From JAGVSZ01 sp035456405 (GTDB taxonomy: Bacteria > Pseudomonadota > Gammaproteobacteria > Burkholderiales > SG8-39): 64,000 bases of DNA. Within the stretch, counting starts at the first letter, position 1; each line of letters begins with the position of its first letter. The translations under genes and the position numbers were made by a program. The stretch lies in assembly GCA_035456405.1 (NCBI GenBank), contig DATIDG010000049.1, positions 186,001-250,000 of the forward strand. The letters are read 5' to 3'. Shown in pieces: positions 42,893 to 50,699 of the stretch. The notes under the pieces are model-generated. The model searched no databases. It had not been told where the DNA came from and saw only the letters and a list, made by a program, of their open reading frames with translations.

Positions 42893-42961
42893 ATGACGAA
42901 AACGAGTTTGGTCTTGCTCGCGGCGCTCGCCGCGATGGCGGAATGCGCCATGGCGCGGTAA
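42893..42961 (+). CDS. 22-residue signal-peptide-like peptide
   Basis: MTKTSLVLLAALAAMAECAMAR, preceded by GGGAGG at proper spacing and followed by TAA and a strong hairpin. It is a complete Sec-type signal sequence with an AMA cleavage box and almost no mature part. Either a truncated exported-protein gene or a tiny membrane peptide. Confidence 0.4.
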   Translation: MTKTSLVLLAALAAMAECAMAR

Positions 42962-42965
42962 TCGG

Positions 42966-42992
42966 AACCTGCCGCCGCAGCGGCGGCAGGTT
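42966..42992 (+). terminator. Strong GC hairpin after the small peptide gene
   Basis: AACCTGCCGCCGC (42966-42978) and GCGGCGGCAGGTT (42980-42992) form a 13-bp stem; the real loop will be a few bases larger than the single A. It starts 4 nt after the stop. T-run is short (GTTT). Confidence 0.55.
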
Positions 42993-43039
42993 GGCCGTTT
43001 CCCATCGCTCACTTCTACGCCTTGTGGCGTCCTTTTGCG

Positions 43040-43045
43040 TATAAT
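43040..43045 (+). promoter_or_regulatory. Consensus TATAAT -10 hexamer at the island's right end
   Basis: A perfect TATAAT lies 25 bp before attR and 90 bp before tRNA-Asp. No good -35 is seen at 16-18 nt, although TTGTGG occurs 12 nt upstream. It could give tRNA-Asp a new start of transcription now that the island separates it from tRNA-Val. Confidence 0.3.
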
Positions 43046-43070
43046 TGCGCCCGCTGAAGTCCAGGTGGCG

Positions 43071-43116
43071 CTTACAAGGCGAATGTCGGGAGTTCGAGTT
43101 TCTCGGCACCCACCAA
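43071..43116 (+). repeat. attR: duplicated tRNA-Val 3' half
   Basis: Copy of the tRNA-Val sequence from the anticodon loop to past the CCA, differing from attL at three positions (43099, 43100 and 43105). It lacks the 5' half, so it is not a tRNA gene. It marks the right boundary of the island. Confidence 0.9.
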
Positions 43117-43134
43117 GCTCGATGAGCGAGTAGA

Positions 43135-43211
43135 GGAGTGGTAGTTCAGCTGGTTAGAATACCGGCCTGTCACGCCGGGGGTCGCGGGTTCGAGTCCCGT
43201 CCACTCCGCCA
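43135..43211 (+). tRNA. tRNA-Asp (anticodon GTC)
   Basis: 77 nt: acceptor GGAGTGG/CCACTCC, D-arm GTTCAGCTGGTTAGAAT, anticodon stem CCGGC/GCCGG with loop CTGTCAC (GTC), T-arm GCGGGTTCGAGTCCCGT, discriminator G and CCA. In relatives it directly follows tRNA-Val. Confidence 0.97.
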
Positions 43212-43218
43212 ACACCCG

Positions 43219-43250
43219 AAAAGGCGAACTCCGGTTCGCCTTTTCTGTTT
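43219..43250 (+). terminator. Rho-independent terminator of tRNA-Asp
   Basis: AAAAGGCGAA (43219-43228), a 6-nt loop CTCCGG, then TTCGCCTTTT (43235-43244) followed by CTGTTT. A textbook A-tract, stem and T-tract arrangement directly after the tRNA. Confidence 0.9.
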
Positions 43251-43293
43251 GCGCCGCTTTCGGGTCAGCCACACGCGCTGACGGAGAACGACA

Positions 43294-45195
43294 ATGTTCG
43301 ATTACGTAGCCCGGCACAAGCGCCTGATGCAGGTCTTCCTCGCGATCGTCATCGTGCCGACGTTCGCGTTCTTCGGCATCCAGTCGTACGACCGCGTCTT
43401 TTCGAGCGGCGACGCGGTGGCCGAGGTCGCAGGCCAGAAGATCACGGTGCCCGAGTTCAACCGGGCGCTCGACCAGCAGCGCGACACGCTGCGCGGCATG
43501 CTGGGCAAGGCATACGATCCTGCGCTCCTCGACTCGCTGCAGGCGCGCAAGGAGCTGCTCGAGGGGCTGATCGGACAGCGCGCGGTGCTGAGCTACTCGC
43601 AGCGCAGCCGCATGCTGGTGCCGGACGAGCTGCTGCAGGCGGCGATCCTTGCCGAGCCCGTGTTCCAGGAAGACGGGAAGTTCTCGCGCGCGCGCTATCA
43701 GGCGCTGCTGCGCGGCCAGAACATGAGCGAGCAGCAGTTCGAGGCGCAGATGCGCGCCGACATTCTGATGCGGCAGCTCGGCAGCGGGCTGGTGGAATCC
43801 GGGTTCGCCGCGAAAAGCGTGGCGGAGCGGCTCGCCGCGAGCCGCGCTCAGGCCAGGGAGGTGTCCGAGCTGGTCTTCCCTGCGGTCCAGTACGCCGGGC
43901 AGGTGAAGCTCGCTCCGGACGCGGTCGAGGCCTACTACAAGGCCAACCCGAAGCTGTTCGAGTCGCCCGAGCAGGCGCGGGCCGAGTACGTGGTGCTGTC
44001 GCCCGATGCGCTGATCGCGGCCGAGACCGTCGCGCCGGAGGAAGTCCGTCAGTGGTACGACGCGAACGTGGCGCCGCGCGCTGCGCAGCGCGCCGAGGCG
44101 CGCGCGAAGATCGATTCCATCGCGGCGGAGCTGCGCAAGGATCCGGGCCGGTTCGAGGAGCTCGCCAAGGCGAACTCCCAGGACCCGGGGTCGGCGCAGC
44201 AGGGCGGCGACCTGGGCTGGTTCGGCCGGGGCGCGATGGTGAAGCCGTTCGATGACGCGGTCTTCAAGCTGAAGCAGGGCGAGACGAGCCCGGTCGTCGA
44301 GACCGAGTTCGGCTTCCACATCATCCGCGTCACCGGCATCCGCAAGCCGGGGCAGGACGGCGCGAAGACCGAGGAGCGCCGCGCGAGCCACATCCTGGTG
44401 AACGCGCCCAGGGCGGAGAAGGATTTCGCCTCCGCGCGCGCCGAGATCGAGAACGAGCTGAAGCGCTCACGGGTGTCGAAGCGCTTCGTGGAGCTCGCCG
44501 ATGCCTTCAGCAACCTCGCGTATGAGCAGCCCGACAGCCTCCAGCCCCTCGCCGAGAAGTACAAGCTGAAGGTCGAGACTTCCGGGTGGGTCACCCGCGA
44601 TGCGGCGCCGCCGCCGCTCGACAACCCGAAAGTGCTCGCGGCGCTCTTCAGCGACGAGGCGGTCAGGAACAAGCGCAACACCGAGGCGATCGAGACCGCG
44701 CAGAACCGCATCGTCGTGGCGCGGGTGCTGGAGCACAAGCCGGCGAGCGTGCGACCGCTCGACTCGGTGCGGGGCGAGATCGCCAAGCGGCTGACCGAGG
44801 ACGAGGCGCTCCGGCTAGCGCGCGCCGCGGGCGCGGCGCGTCTTGCGGAGCTGCAGTCCGGGAAGGCTCCGGCCCTCGGGTGGGGGCAGCCCCGCACCGT
44901 GACCCGCGAGGCACCGGGCGGCCTCGACCCACGCGCCGTCGGCCCGGTGTTCCGCGCGGACGCGTCGAAGGTTCCTTCCTACGTGGGCGTGGACCTCCAC
45001 CCGACGGGGTACACCATCTACCGGATCAGCAAGGTCACGGATGCGAGCGCGCCGGATCCGGCGAAGCTGCGCGCGACGGAAACCGCGTTGGGCCGCCAGG
45101 AATCGCGGATGGCGTATCAGGCGTTCTTGAGCGGTCTGAAGGCGCGCTCGGACGTCTCGATCAACGAGGAGAACCTCGTGAAGAAGGAACGCTAG
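43294..45195 (+). CDS. ppiD: Periplasmic folding chaperone / peptidyl-prolyl isomerase PpiD
   Basis: 633-residue inner-membrane-anchored protein. It has one N-terminal helix (RLMQVFLAIVIVPTFAFFGI, about 10-29), a SurA_N-like domain with GQKITVPEFNRALDQQRD, and a parvulin (PPIC) domain around residues 265-365 (DLGWFGRGAMVKPFDDAVFKL ... FGFHIIRVT). A second, degenerate rotamase-like region follows. PpiD helps periplasmic and outer-membrane proteins leave the Sec translocon. It follows tRNA-Asp as in other betaproteobacteria. Complete. Confidence 0.95.
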   Translation: MFDYVARHKRLMQVFLAIVIVPTFAFFGIQSYDRVFSSGDAVAEVAGQKITVPEFNRALDQQRDTLRGMLGKAYDPALLDSLQARKELLEGLIGQRAVLSYSQRSRMLVPDELLQAAILAEPVFQEDGKFSRARYQALLRGQNMSEQQFEAQMRADILMRQLGSGLVESGFAAKSVAERLAASRAQAREVSELVFPAVQYAGQVKLAPDAVEAYYKANPKLFESPEQARAEYVVLSPDALIAAETVAPEEVRQWYDANVAPRAAQRAEARAKIDSIAAELRKDPGRFEELAKANSQDPGSAQQGGDLGWFGRGAMVKPFDDAVFKLKQGETSPVVETEFGFHIIRVTGIRKPGQDGAKTEERRASHILVNAPRAEKDFASARAEIENELKRSRVSKRFVELADAFSNLAYEQPDSLQPLAEKYKLKVETSGWVTRDAAPPPLDNPKVLAALFSDEAVRNKRNTEAIETAQNRIVVARVLEHKPASVRPLDSVRGEIAKRLTEDEALRLARAAGAARLAELQSGKAPALGWGQPRTVTREAPGGLDPRAVGPVFRADASKVPSYVGVDLHPTGYTIYRISKVTDASAPDPAKLRATETALGRQESRMAYQAFLSGLKARSDVSINEENLVKKER

Positions 45196-45202
45196 CGGGC
45201 GG

Positions 45203-46000
45203 CTAGTCCGAGTTGCCCGCCTCGAGCCCGCCGAAGATCACGTTGAAGCCGCCGTCCACGTAGGTGATCCCGCCGGTCATCCCGGCGGCGAGGTCGGACA
45301 GCAGGAAGGCGGCGACGTTGCCGACGTCGTCGATCGTCACATTCCGCCGCAGCGGCGCATGCTGCTCGACGAACTTAAGGATCTTCCCGAAGCTCGCGAT
45401 GCCGCTCGCCGCGAGCGTTTTGATCGGCCCCGCCGAGATCCCGTTCACCCGCACGCCCTTCGGGCCGAGGTTTGCAGCGAGGTAGCGTACCGACGCTTCC
45501 AGGCTCGCCTTCGCGAGGCCCATCGTGTTGTAGTGAGGCACCACGCGCTCGGCTCCGAGGTAGGTGAGCGTCAGCATCGCGCCGGCGCGGCCCGCCATCA
45601 TCGGGAGTGCCGCCTTGGCGAGCGCCGGGAAGCTGTAACTCGACACGTCGTGCGCGATGCGGAACGCCTCGCGCGAGAGCCCTTCGAGGAAATCTCCCGC
45701 GATCGCCTCGCGCGGAGCGAAGGCGATCGCGTGCACCAGGCCGTCGAGACCGTCCCAGCGGCCGCGCAGGGCGGCGAACGCACGCTCGATCTCCTCGTCG
45801 CTCGACACGTCGCACGGCACCGAGATGTCGCTGCCGAGCTCCGCTGCCATGTCGGCGACGCGCTCCCTGAACCGCTCGTTCTGGTAGGTGAATGCAAGCT
45901 GCGCGCCCTGCGCCCGGCACGCGCGCGCGATGCCGTACGCGATCGAGCGGTTGCTGAGCAGCCCGGTGACGAGGATGCGCTTGCTGTCGAGAATGCCCAT
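45203..46000 (-). CDS. fabI: Enoyl-[acyl-carrier-protein] reductase FabI
   Basis: NADH-dependent reductase of the last fatty-acid elongation step; 265 residues. Starts MGILDSKRILVTGLLSNRSIAYGIA. Catalytic residues fit FabI: Tyr147 (LTYLGAERV), Tyr157 (PHYNTMGLAKA) and Lys164. ATG 46000 is preferred to upstream in-frame starts because it matches the family N-terminus. Convergent with ppiD (7-nt gap), divergent from the ABC transporter operon (82 bp). Confidence 0.96.
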   Translation of the reverse strand: MGILDSKRILVTGLLSNRSIAYGIARACRAQGAQLAFTYQNERFRERVADMAAELGSDISVPCDVSSDEEIERAFAALRGRWDGLDGLVHAIAFAPREAIAGDFLEGLSREAFRIAHDVSSYSFPALAKAALPMMAGRAGAMLTLTYLGAERVVPHYNTMGLAKASLEASVRYLAANLGPKGVRVNGISAGPIKTLAASGIASFGKILKFVEQHAPLRRNVTIDDVGNVAAFLLSDLAAGMTGGITYVDGGFNVIFGGLEAGNSD

Positions 46001-46082
46001 GGCTGCCCCGCGGAGAGAGCCGCGATTATAGGTCACACCAATCGAGTGACGCCCGGAATGGCCTCCGCTACACTGCGGCGCC

Positions 46083-48284
46083 ATGATCGCGCGCAGGATC
46101 GCCGCCGGCATCGTCGCAGCCGCTGCCGCGGTCGCAGGCTGCGGCAGCGAGTGGAACGATCCCTATCCCGCGTCCGACCGCGGCAGGAACTATCTCTACA
46201 GCTCGTTCATCGACCGGCCGAAGACGCTCGACCCGGCGCGCTCGTACACCTCCGACGAGTGGGGCTTCATCCAGCAGATCTACGAGCCGCCGCTCCAGTA
46301 CGACTACCTAAAGCGTCCGTACGAGCTCGTGCCGCAGGCGGCGCTCGAGGTACCGAAAGCGCGTCTGCTGGATGCGGCGGAGCGTGAGCTGCCGGCGAAT
46401 GCGCCGGCGTCGGAGGTCGCGTTCAGCGAGTACGAGATCCGCATCCGGCCCGGCATCCTTTACCAGCCGCATCCGGCGCTCGCGACCGACGCCGCCGGCA
46501 AGCCGCTCTACCTCGATCTGCCGGAGCACGACGTCAAGCGCAAGTTCACGCTTGCGGACTTTCCGCAGACGGGAACGCGGGAGCTCGTCGCCGACGATTA
46601 CCTCTACCAGATCAAGCGGCTCGCGCATCCGCGCGTGAACTCGCCGATCTTCGGGCACATGAGCGAGTACATCGTCGGGCTGAAGGAGCTCGCCGAGCAG
46701 CTCAAGGCGGAGAACCAGCGCCTGATGCAGGCCCACGAGGCGAGCTTCGGCAAGGCGGACAAGGGTGCGCCGTGGATCGACCTGCGCAAGTTTCCGCTCG
46801 ACGGCGTGGAGATCGTTGACCGCCACACCTACCGCGTGCGCGTGAAAGGCCTGTACCCGCAGTTCGCCTACTGGCTCGCGATGCCGTTCTTCGCGCCGGT
46901 CCCGGTGGAGGCGGACCGGTTCTACGCGCAGCGCGGCATGAACGACGGACGCAACCTCACGCTCGACTGGTGGCCGATCGGCACCGGGCCGTACATGTTC
47001 ACCGAGAACAATCCGAACGCCCGGATGGTGCTCGAGCGCAACCCGAGCTTCCGCGGCGAGGCGTACCCGTCCGAAGGCGAGCCGGGCGATCGCGAAGCGG
47101 GCCTGCTCGCCGACGCGGGCAAGCGCGCGCCGTTCGTGGACCGCATCGTGTTCACGCGCGAGAAGGAGGGCATCCCGTACTGGAACAAGTTCCTGCAGGG
47201 CTACTACGACCAGTCCGGGATCAGCTCGGACAACTTCGATCAGGCGGTGCGCATCGACCTGGAAGGCGAGGCGAGCCTGACGCCCGAGATGGAGGCCCGC
47301 GGCATCCGTCTGCGGACCTCCGTCGGCACGAGCACCTTCTACCTCGCGTTCAACTTTCTCGACCCGGTGGTCGGCGGGCTGTCCGAGCGCGCGCGGAAGC
47401 TGCGCCAGGCCATCTCGATCGCGGTCGACTGGGAGGAGTTCATCTCGATTTTCCAGAACGGTCGCGGTATCGCCGGCATGGGGCCGATTCCGCCCGGCAT
47501 CTTCGGCTACCGCGAAGGCGAGGCCGGCGTCAATCCGGTGGTCTTCGACTGGGTGGACGGCGCGCCGAAGCGCAAGCCGATCGAAACCGCAAAGAGGCTT
47601 CTGGCGGATGCGGGCTTCCCGGACGGTCGCGATGCGGCCACAGGCCAGCCGCTCGTGCTCTACCTCGACACCGTGCAGCGCGGCCCCGGCGACAAGCCGC
47701 GCCTCGACTGGTATCGACGCCAGTTCCAGAAGCTGAACATCCAGCTCGAGCTGCGGACGAGCGACTGGAACCGCTTCCAGGAGAAGGTGCGCACGGGCAA
47801 CACGCAGATGTTCTTCCTCGGCTGGAACGCCGACTACCCGGATCCGGAGAATTTCCTGTTCCTGCTCAACGGGCCGCAATCGCGGGCGAAGACCGGTGGG
47901 GAAAACACCGCGAACTACCAGAACCCCGAGTACGACCGCCTGTTCGAGCGGATGAAGAACATGCCGAACGGCCCGGAGCGGCAGGCGGTGATCGACCGGA
48001 TGGTGCGGATCGCCCGCGACGACGCGCCGTGGTCGTGGGGCTTCCATCCCAAGGACTACGGGCTCGCGCACGCCTGGGTGATGAACGTGAAGCCGAACCA
48101 GATGGCGCGCAACGGGCTCAAGTTCTACCGGGTCGACACCGTCGCGCGCGAGGCGAAGCGCGCCGAGTGGAACAAGCCGGATCTGTGGCCGATCGCGCTC
48201 GGGCTCATCGCGCTCGTTGCCGCGGTGGTGCCTGCAGTCGTCGCGTACCGGCGGCGCGAGCGTGCCGCCGCGCGGCCGGCGTAG
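46083..48284 (+). CDS. Family 5 extracellular solute-binding protein of a YejA-like ABC transporter, lipoprotein with C-terminal membrane helix
   Basis: 733 residues: lipoprotein signal with Cys20 (AAVAGCGSEWND), then a large peptide-binding fold (SFIDRPKTLDPARSYTSDE, WPIGTGPYMFTENNPNARMVLERNP, FFLGWNADYPDPENFLFLLNG). A hydrophobic helix near the C-terminus follows (PIALGLIALVAAVVPAVVAY) with a basic end. It is longer than YejA (about 600 residues), and the C-terminal anchor is unusual for a binding protein. It starts a four-gene operon with two permeases and a fused ATPase. Substrate probably peptides or peptide-like compounds. Confidence 0.9.
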   Translation: MIARRIAAGIVAAAAAVAGCGSEWNDPYPASDRGRNYLYSSFIDRPKTLDPARSYTSDEWGFIQQIYEPPLQYDYLKRPYELVPQAALEVPKARLLDAAERELPANAPASEVAFSEYEIRIRPGILYQPHPALATDAAGKPLYLDLPEHDVKRKFTLADFPQTGTRELVADDYLYQIKRLAHPRVNSPIFGHMSEYIVGLKELAEQLKAENQRLMQAHEASFGKADKGAPWIDLRKFPLDGVEIVDRHTYRVRVKGLYPQFAYWLAMPFFAPVPVEADRFYAQRGMNDGRNLTLDWWPIGTGPYMFTENNPNARMVLERNPSFRGEAYPSEGEPGDREAGLLADAGKRAPFVDRIVFTREKEGIPYWNKFLQGYYDQSGISSDNFDQAVRIDLEGEASLTPEMEARGIRLRTSVGTSTFYLAFNFLDPVVGGLSERARKLRQAISIAVDWEEFISIFQNGRGIAGMGPIPPGIFGYREGEAGVNPVVFDWVDGAPKRKPIETAKRLLADAGFPDGRDAATGQPLVLYLDTVQRGPGDKPRLDWYRRQFQKLNIQLELRTSDWNRFQEKVRTGNTQMFFLGWNADYPDPENFLFLLNGPQSRAKTGGENTANYQNPEYDRLFERMKNMPNGPERQAVIDRMVRIARDDAPWSWGFHPKDYGLAHAWVMNVKPNQMARNGLKFYRVDTVAREAKRAEWNKPDLWPIALGLIALVAAVVPAVVAYRRRERAAARPA

Positions 48285-48288
48285 CGGC

Positions 48289-49266
48289 ATGCTCGCCTAC
48301 ATCGTTCGCCGCTTCCTCTACGCCATTCCGATCCTGATCGGGGTGAATCTCATCACGTTCGCGCTGTTCTTCGTCGTCAACACGCCCGACGACATGGCGC
48401 GAATGCAGCTCGGCGCAAAGCGCGTGACGCCGGACGCGATCGACAAATGGAAGGCCGAGCGCGGGTACGACCGCCCGCTGCTGTGGAACGGCGAGCGCGG
48501 CGGCCTTCGCCGGGTCACCGACACGATCTTCTTCGAGAAATCCGCGCGACTCTTCGCCTTCGACTTCGGCAATGCCGATGACGGCCGCTCCATCGGCCAC
48601 GAGATCCGCACCCGCATGTGGCCGAGCCTCGCGCTGGCGATCCCGTCGTTCCTGGTGGGTCTCGCGGCGTACGTGACGTTCGCCCTCGGCTTCGCGTTCT
48701 TCCGCGCCACCTATCTGGACTTCTGGGGCGTCGTGCTGTGCGTGGCGATGATGTCGATCTCGACGCTCTTCTACATCATCGGCGGGCAATACCTGATCAG
48801 CAAGCTCTGGAGCCTGGTCCCGATCTCGGGCTACCAGCCCGGGCCGGACGCGGTGAAGTTCCTGGTCCTGCCGGTCGGGATCGCGCTACTCGCCGGCTTC
48901 GGCGCCGAGGTGCGGCTCTTCCGCACGTTCTTCCTCGAAGAGATGGGCAAGGACTATGTCCGGACAGCGCGCGCCAAGGGCCTGCCCGAGATGGCGGTGC
49001 TTTTCGGGCACGTTCTAAAGAACGGCTCCATCCCCATTCTCACCGGGGTGGTCGCGGCGATCCCGAAACTCTTCCTGGGAAGCCTGCTGGCCGAATCGTT
49101 CTTCGGGATCCCGGGCCTGGGCAGCTACACGATCGACGCGATCCAGGCCCAGGACTTCGCGGTGGTGCGGTCGATGGTGTTCCTCGGCTCGGCGCTCACG
49201 ATCCTCGGCTACCTGCTGGCCGACATCTCGTACACGCTCGTCGATCCGCGCGTGAGGTTCGAGTGA
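48289..49266 (+). CDS. Peptide ABC transporter permease (YejB/DppB-like)
   Basis: 325 residues, six predicted helices, starting MLAYIVRRFLYAIPILIGVNLITF as in DppB-type permeases. The EAA-type loop (GKDYVRTARAKGLPEMAVLFGHVLKN) that contacts the ATPase is around 225-250. ATG 48289 is 5 nt after the binding-protein stop. It ends overlapping the next permease by one nt (TGATG). Confidence 0.93.
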   Translation: MLAYIVRRFLYAIPILIGVNLITFALFFVVNTPDDMARMQLGAKRVTPDAIDKWKAERGYDRPLLWNGERGGLRRVTDTIFFEKSARLFAFDFGNADDGRSIGHEIRTRMWPSLALAIPSFLVGLAAYVTFALGFAFFRATYLDFWGVVLCVAMMSISTLFYIIGGQYLISKLWSLVPISGYQPGPDAVKFLVLPVGIALLAGFGAEVRLFRTFFLEEMGKDYVRTARAKGLPEMAVLFGHVLKNGSIPILTGVVAAIPKLFLGSLLAESFFGIPGLGSYTIDAIQAQDFAVVRSMVFLGSALTILGYLLADISYTLVDPRVRFE

Positions 49267-50699
49267 TGCCCGTCGTGCTGTGGACCGACGGGCCGGTATG
49301 GCTGCTCGTCGCGATCACGATCGGATACTTCGCCTACGTCCGCCGGCACGAGCACCTCGCGGCGCCGTGGCGGCGCGTGACCCGGAGCGCGTCCGGTATG
49401 ACGGCGCACGTCGTGCTGCTCGCGTTCGTCGCCATCGGGCTGTTGGACTCGCTCCACTTCCGGCCCGCGCTCGAGGGCAGGGACCAGAAGGGCGCGGCGG
49501 TGTACGCGGTCGAGGTGCAGAGCCTGCTCGACGTGCTCGTGATGCCGCTCAAGACGCACACCGAGCGGACGTACTCCGCGCCGCTCGCCACGCGCGCGCA
49601 TGCCAGGGAAACGATCGAGCTGCCCGGCGGCGGCGTCCAGCGCGAGTTCCCGCGGCTGCGCCACGGCGGGGCGCACCTGGACGATGAGGCGGCTCACGTG
49701 CGGGACGTCGTCATGATCGTGCTTCGAGGGGTCGCACTCGCGCTTGCCGGATGGTGCCTCGCCGCGTGGCTCGCCACGGCAGCGCTTGCGCGGCGGCGGC
49801 GCGCGACGCTGGCCGCGACCTGGGCGGCCGTGCGCCGCGGCGAGACTGAGGTGCCCTGGCTCGCGATCTACGTGACCGTCCTGGCGCTTACGCTGATCGC
49901 CGTGCCGGCGGGCCTGCTGTCGGCGCAGTACCACGTGCTTGGCACCGACAAGGTCGGCCAGGACGTCCTCTACCTCGCGCTCAAGAGCATCCGCACCGGG
50001 CTGGTGATCGGCACGCTCACCACGCTCGTCATGCTGCCGTTCGCCGTCCTGCTCGGGATCATGGCGGGGTACTTCAAGGGCTGGATCGACGACGTCATCC
50101 AGTACGTTTACACGACGATCAACTCGATCCCGGGCGTCCTCCTGATCGCCGCCGCGGTGCTGATGATGCAGGTCTACATCGACAAGAACCCGGAGCTCTT
50201 TCCGACCACTGCGCAGCGCGCCGACTTCCGGCTGCTCCTGCTCTGCGCGATCCTCGGCATCACGACCTGGACCGGCCTGGCGCGGCTGCTGCGCGGCGAG
50301 TCGCTGAAGCTGCGGGAGCTCGAGTACATCCAGGCGGCGCACGCGTTCGGCGTGCGGCACGCGCGCGTGATCACGCGCCACATCCTGCCGAACGTGATGC
50401 ACATCGTGCTGATCACGCTCGTCATGGACTTCAGCGGGCTCGTGCTCGCCGAGGCGGTGCTGTCCTACGTCGGCGTGGGGGTCGACCCGTCGATGATCAG
50501 CTTCGGCACGATGATCAACGCGGCCCGGCTCGAGATGGCGCGAGAGCCGATGGTCTGGTGGACGCTCGCCGCGGCGTTCGCGTTCATGTTCGTGCTGGTG
50601 CTCGCGGCGAACCTGTTCGCCGATGCCGTCCGCGACGCCTTCGATCCGCGGGTGCGGGTCGGCGGCGCGCCGGTGCTCCGCGCCGGCGGGGCGGGGTGA
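49266..50699 (+). CDS. Peptide ABC transporter permease (YejE/DppC-like) with extended N-terminal region
   Basis: 477 residues. The first about 200 residues contain three hydrophobic helices and a soluble insert not found in plain DppC. The rest is the usual permease domain with LGTDKVGQDVLYLALKSIRTGL, the coupling loop LRELEYIQAAHAFGVRHARVI, and SYVGVGVDPSMISFGTMINAA. YejE also has an N-terminal extension, but this one is longer. ATG 49266 overlaps the previous stop; the last 4 nt overlap the ATPase gene. Confidence 0.92.
   Translation: MPVVLWTDGPVWLLVAITIGYFAYVRRHEHLAAPWRRVTRSASGMTAHVVLLAFVAIGLLDSLHFRPALEGRDQKGAAVYAVEVQSLLDVLVMPLKTHTERTYSAPLATRAHARETIELPGGGVQREFPRLRHGGAHLDDEAAHVRDVVMIVLRGVALALAGWCLAAWLATAALARRRRATLAATWAAVRRGETEVPWLAIYVTVLALTLIAVPAGLLSAQYHVLGTDKVGQDVLYLALKSIRTGLVIGTLTTLVMLPFAVLLGIMAGYFKGWIDDVIQYVYTTINSIPGVLLIAAAVLMMQVYIDKNPELFPTTAQRADFRLLLLCAILGITTWTGLARLLRGESLKLRELEYIQAAHAFGVRHARVITRHILPNVMHIVLITLVMDFSGLVLAEAVLSYVGVGVDPSMISFGTMINAARLEMAREPMVWWTLAAAFAFMFVLVLAANLFADAVRDAFDPRVRVGGAPVLRAGGAG

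Larger units (their letters stand above)
35147..43116. mobile_element. Genomic island integrated at tRNA-Val(TAC), about 7.9 kb
   Basis: The island lies between a 46-bp direct repeat of the tRNA-Val 3' half (attL 35147-35192, attR 43071-43116). It begins with a tyrosine integrase gene just inside the tRNA, the standard layout for tRNA-targeted islands. It contains a glycosylation cassette and many small orphan or broken genes, and visibly more A/T than the flanking operons, mainly in the glycosyltransferase genes. It separates tRNA-Val from tRNA-Asp. The integrase is damaged, so the island is probably immobile now. Confidence 0.85.

Noticed and set aside
35193..43070. Prophage
   Set aside because: No capsid, tail, terminase or lysis genes; only integrase remnants and a glycosylation cassette.
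43071..43116. Possible second tRNA-Val gene
   Set aside because: Only the 3' half is present; no acceptor 5' strand or D-arm. It is attR.
46308..48290. 660-codon minus-strand frame opposite the solute-binding protein
   Set aside because: No motif content; the plus strand gives a complete family 5 binding protein.
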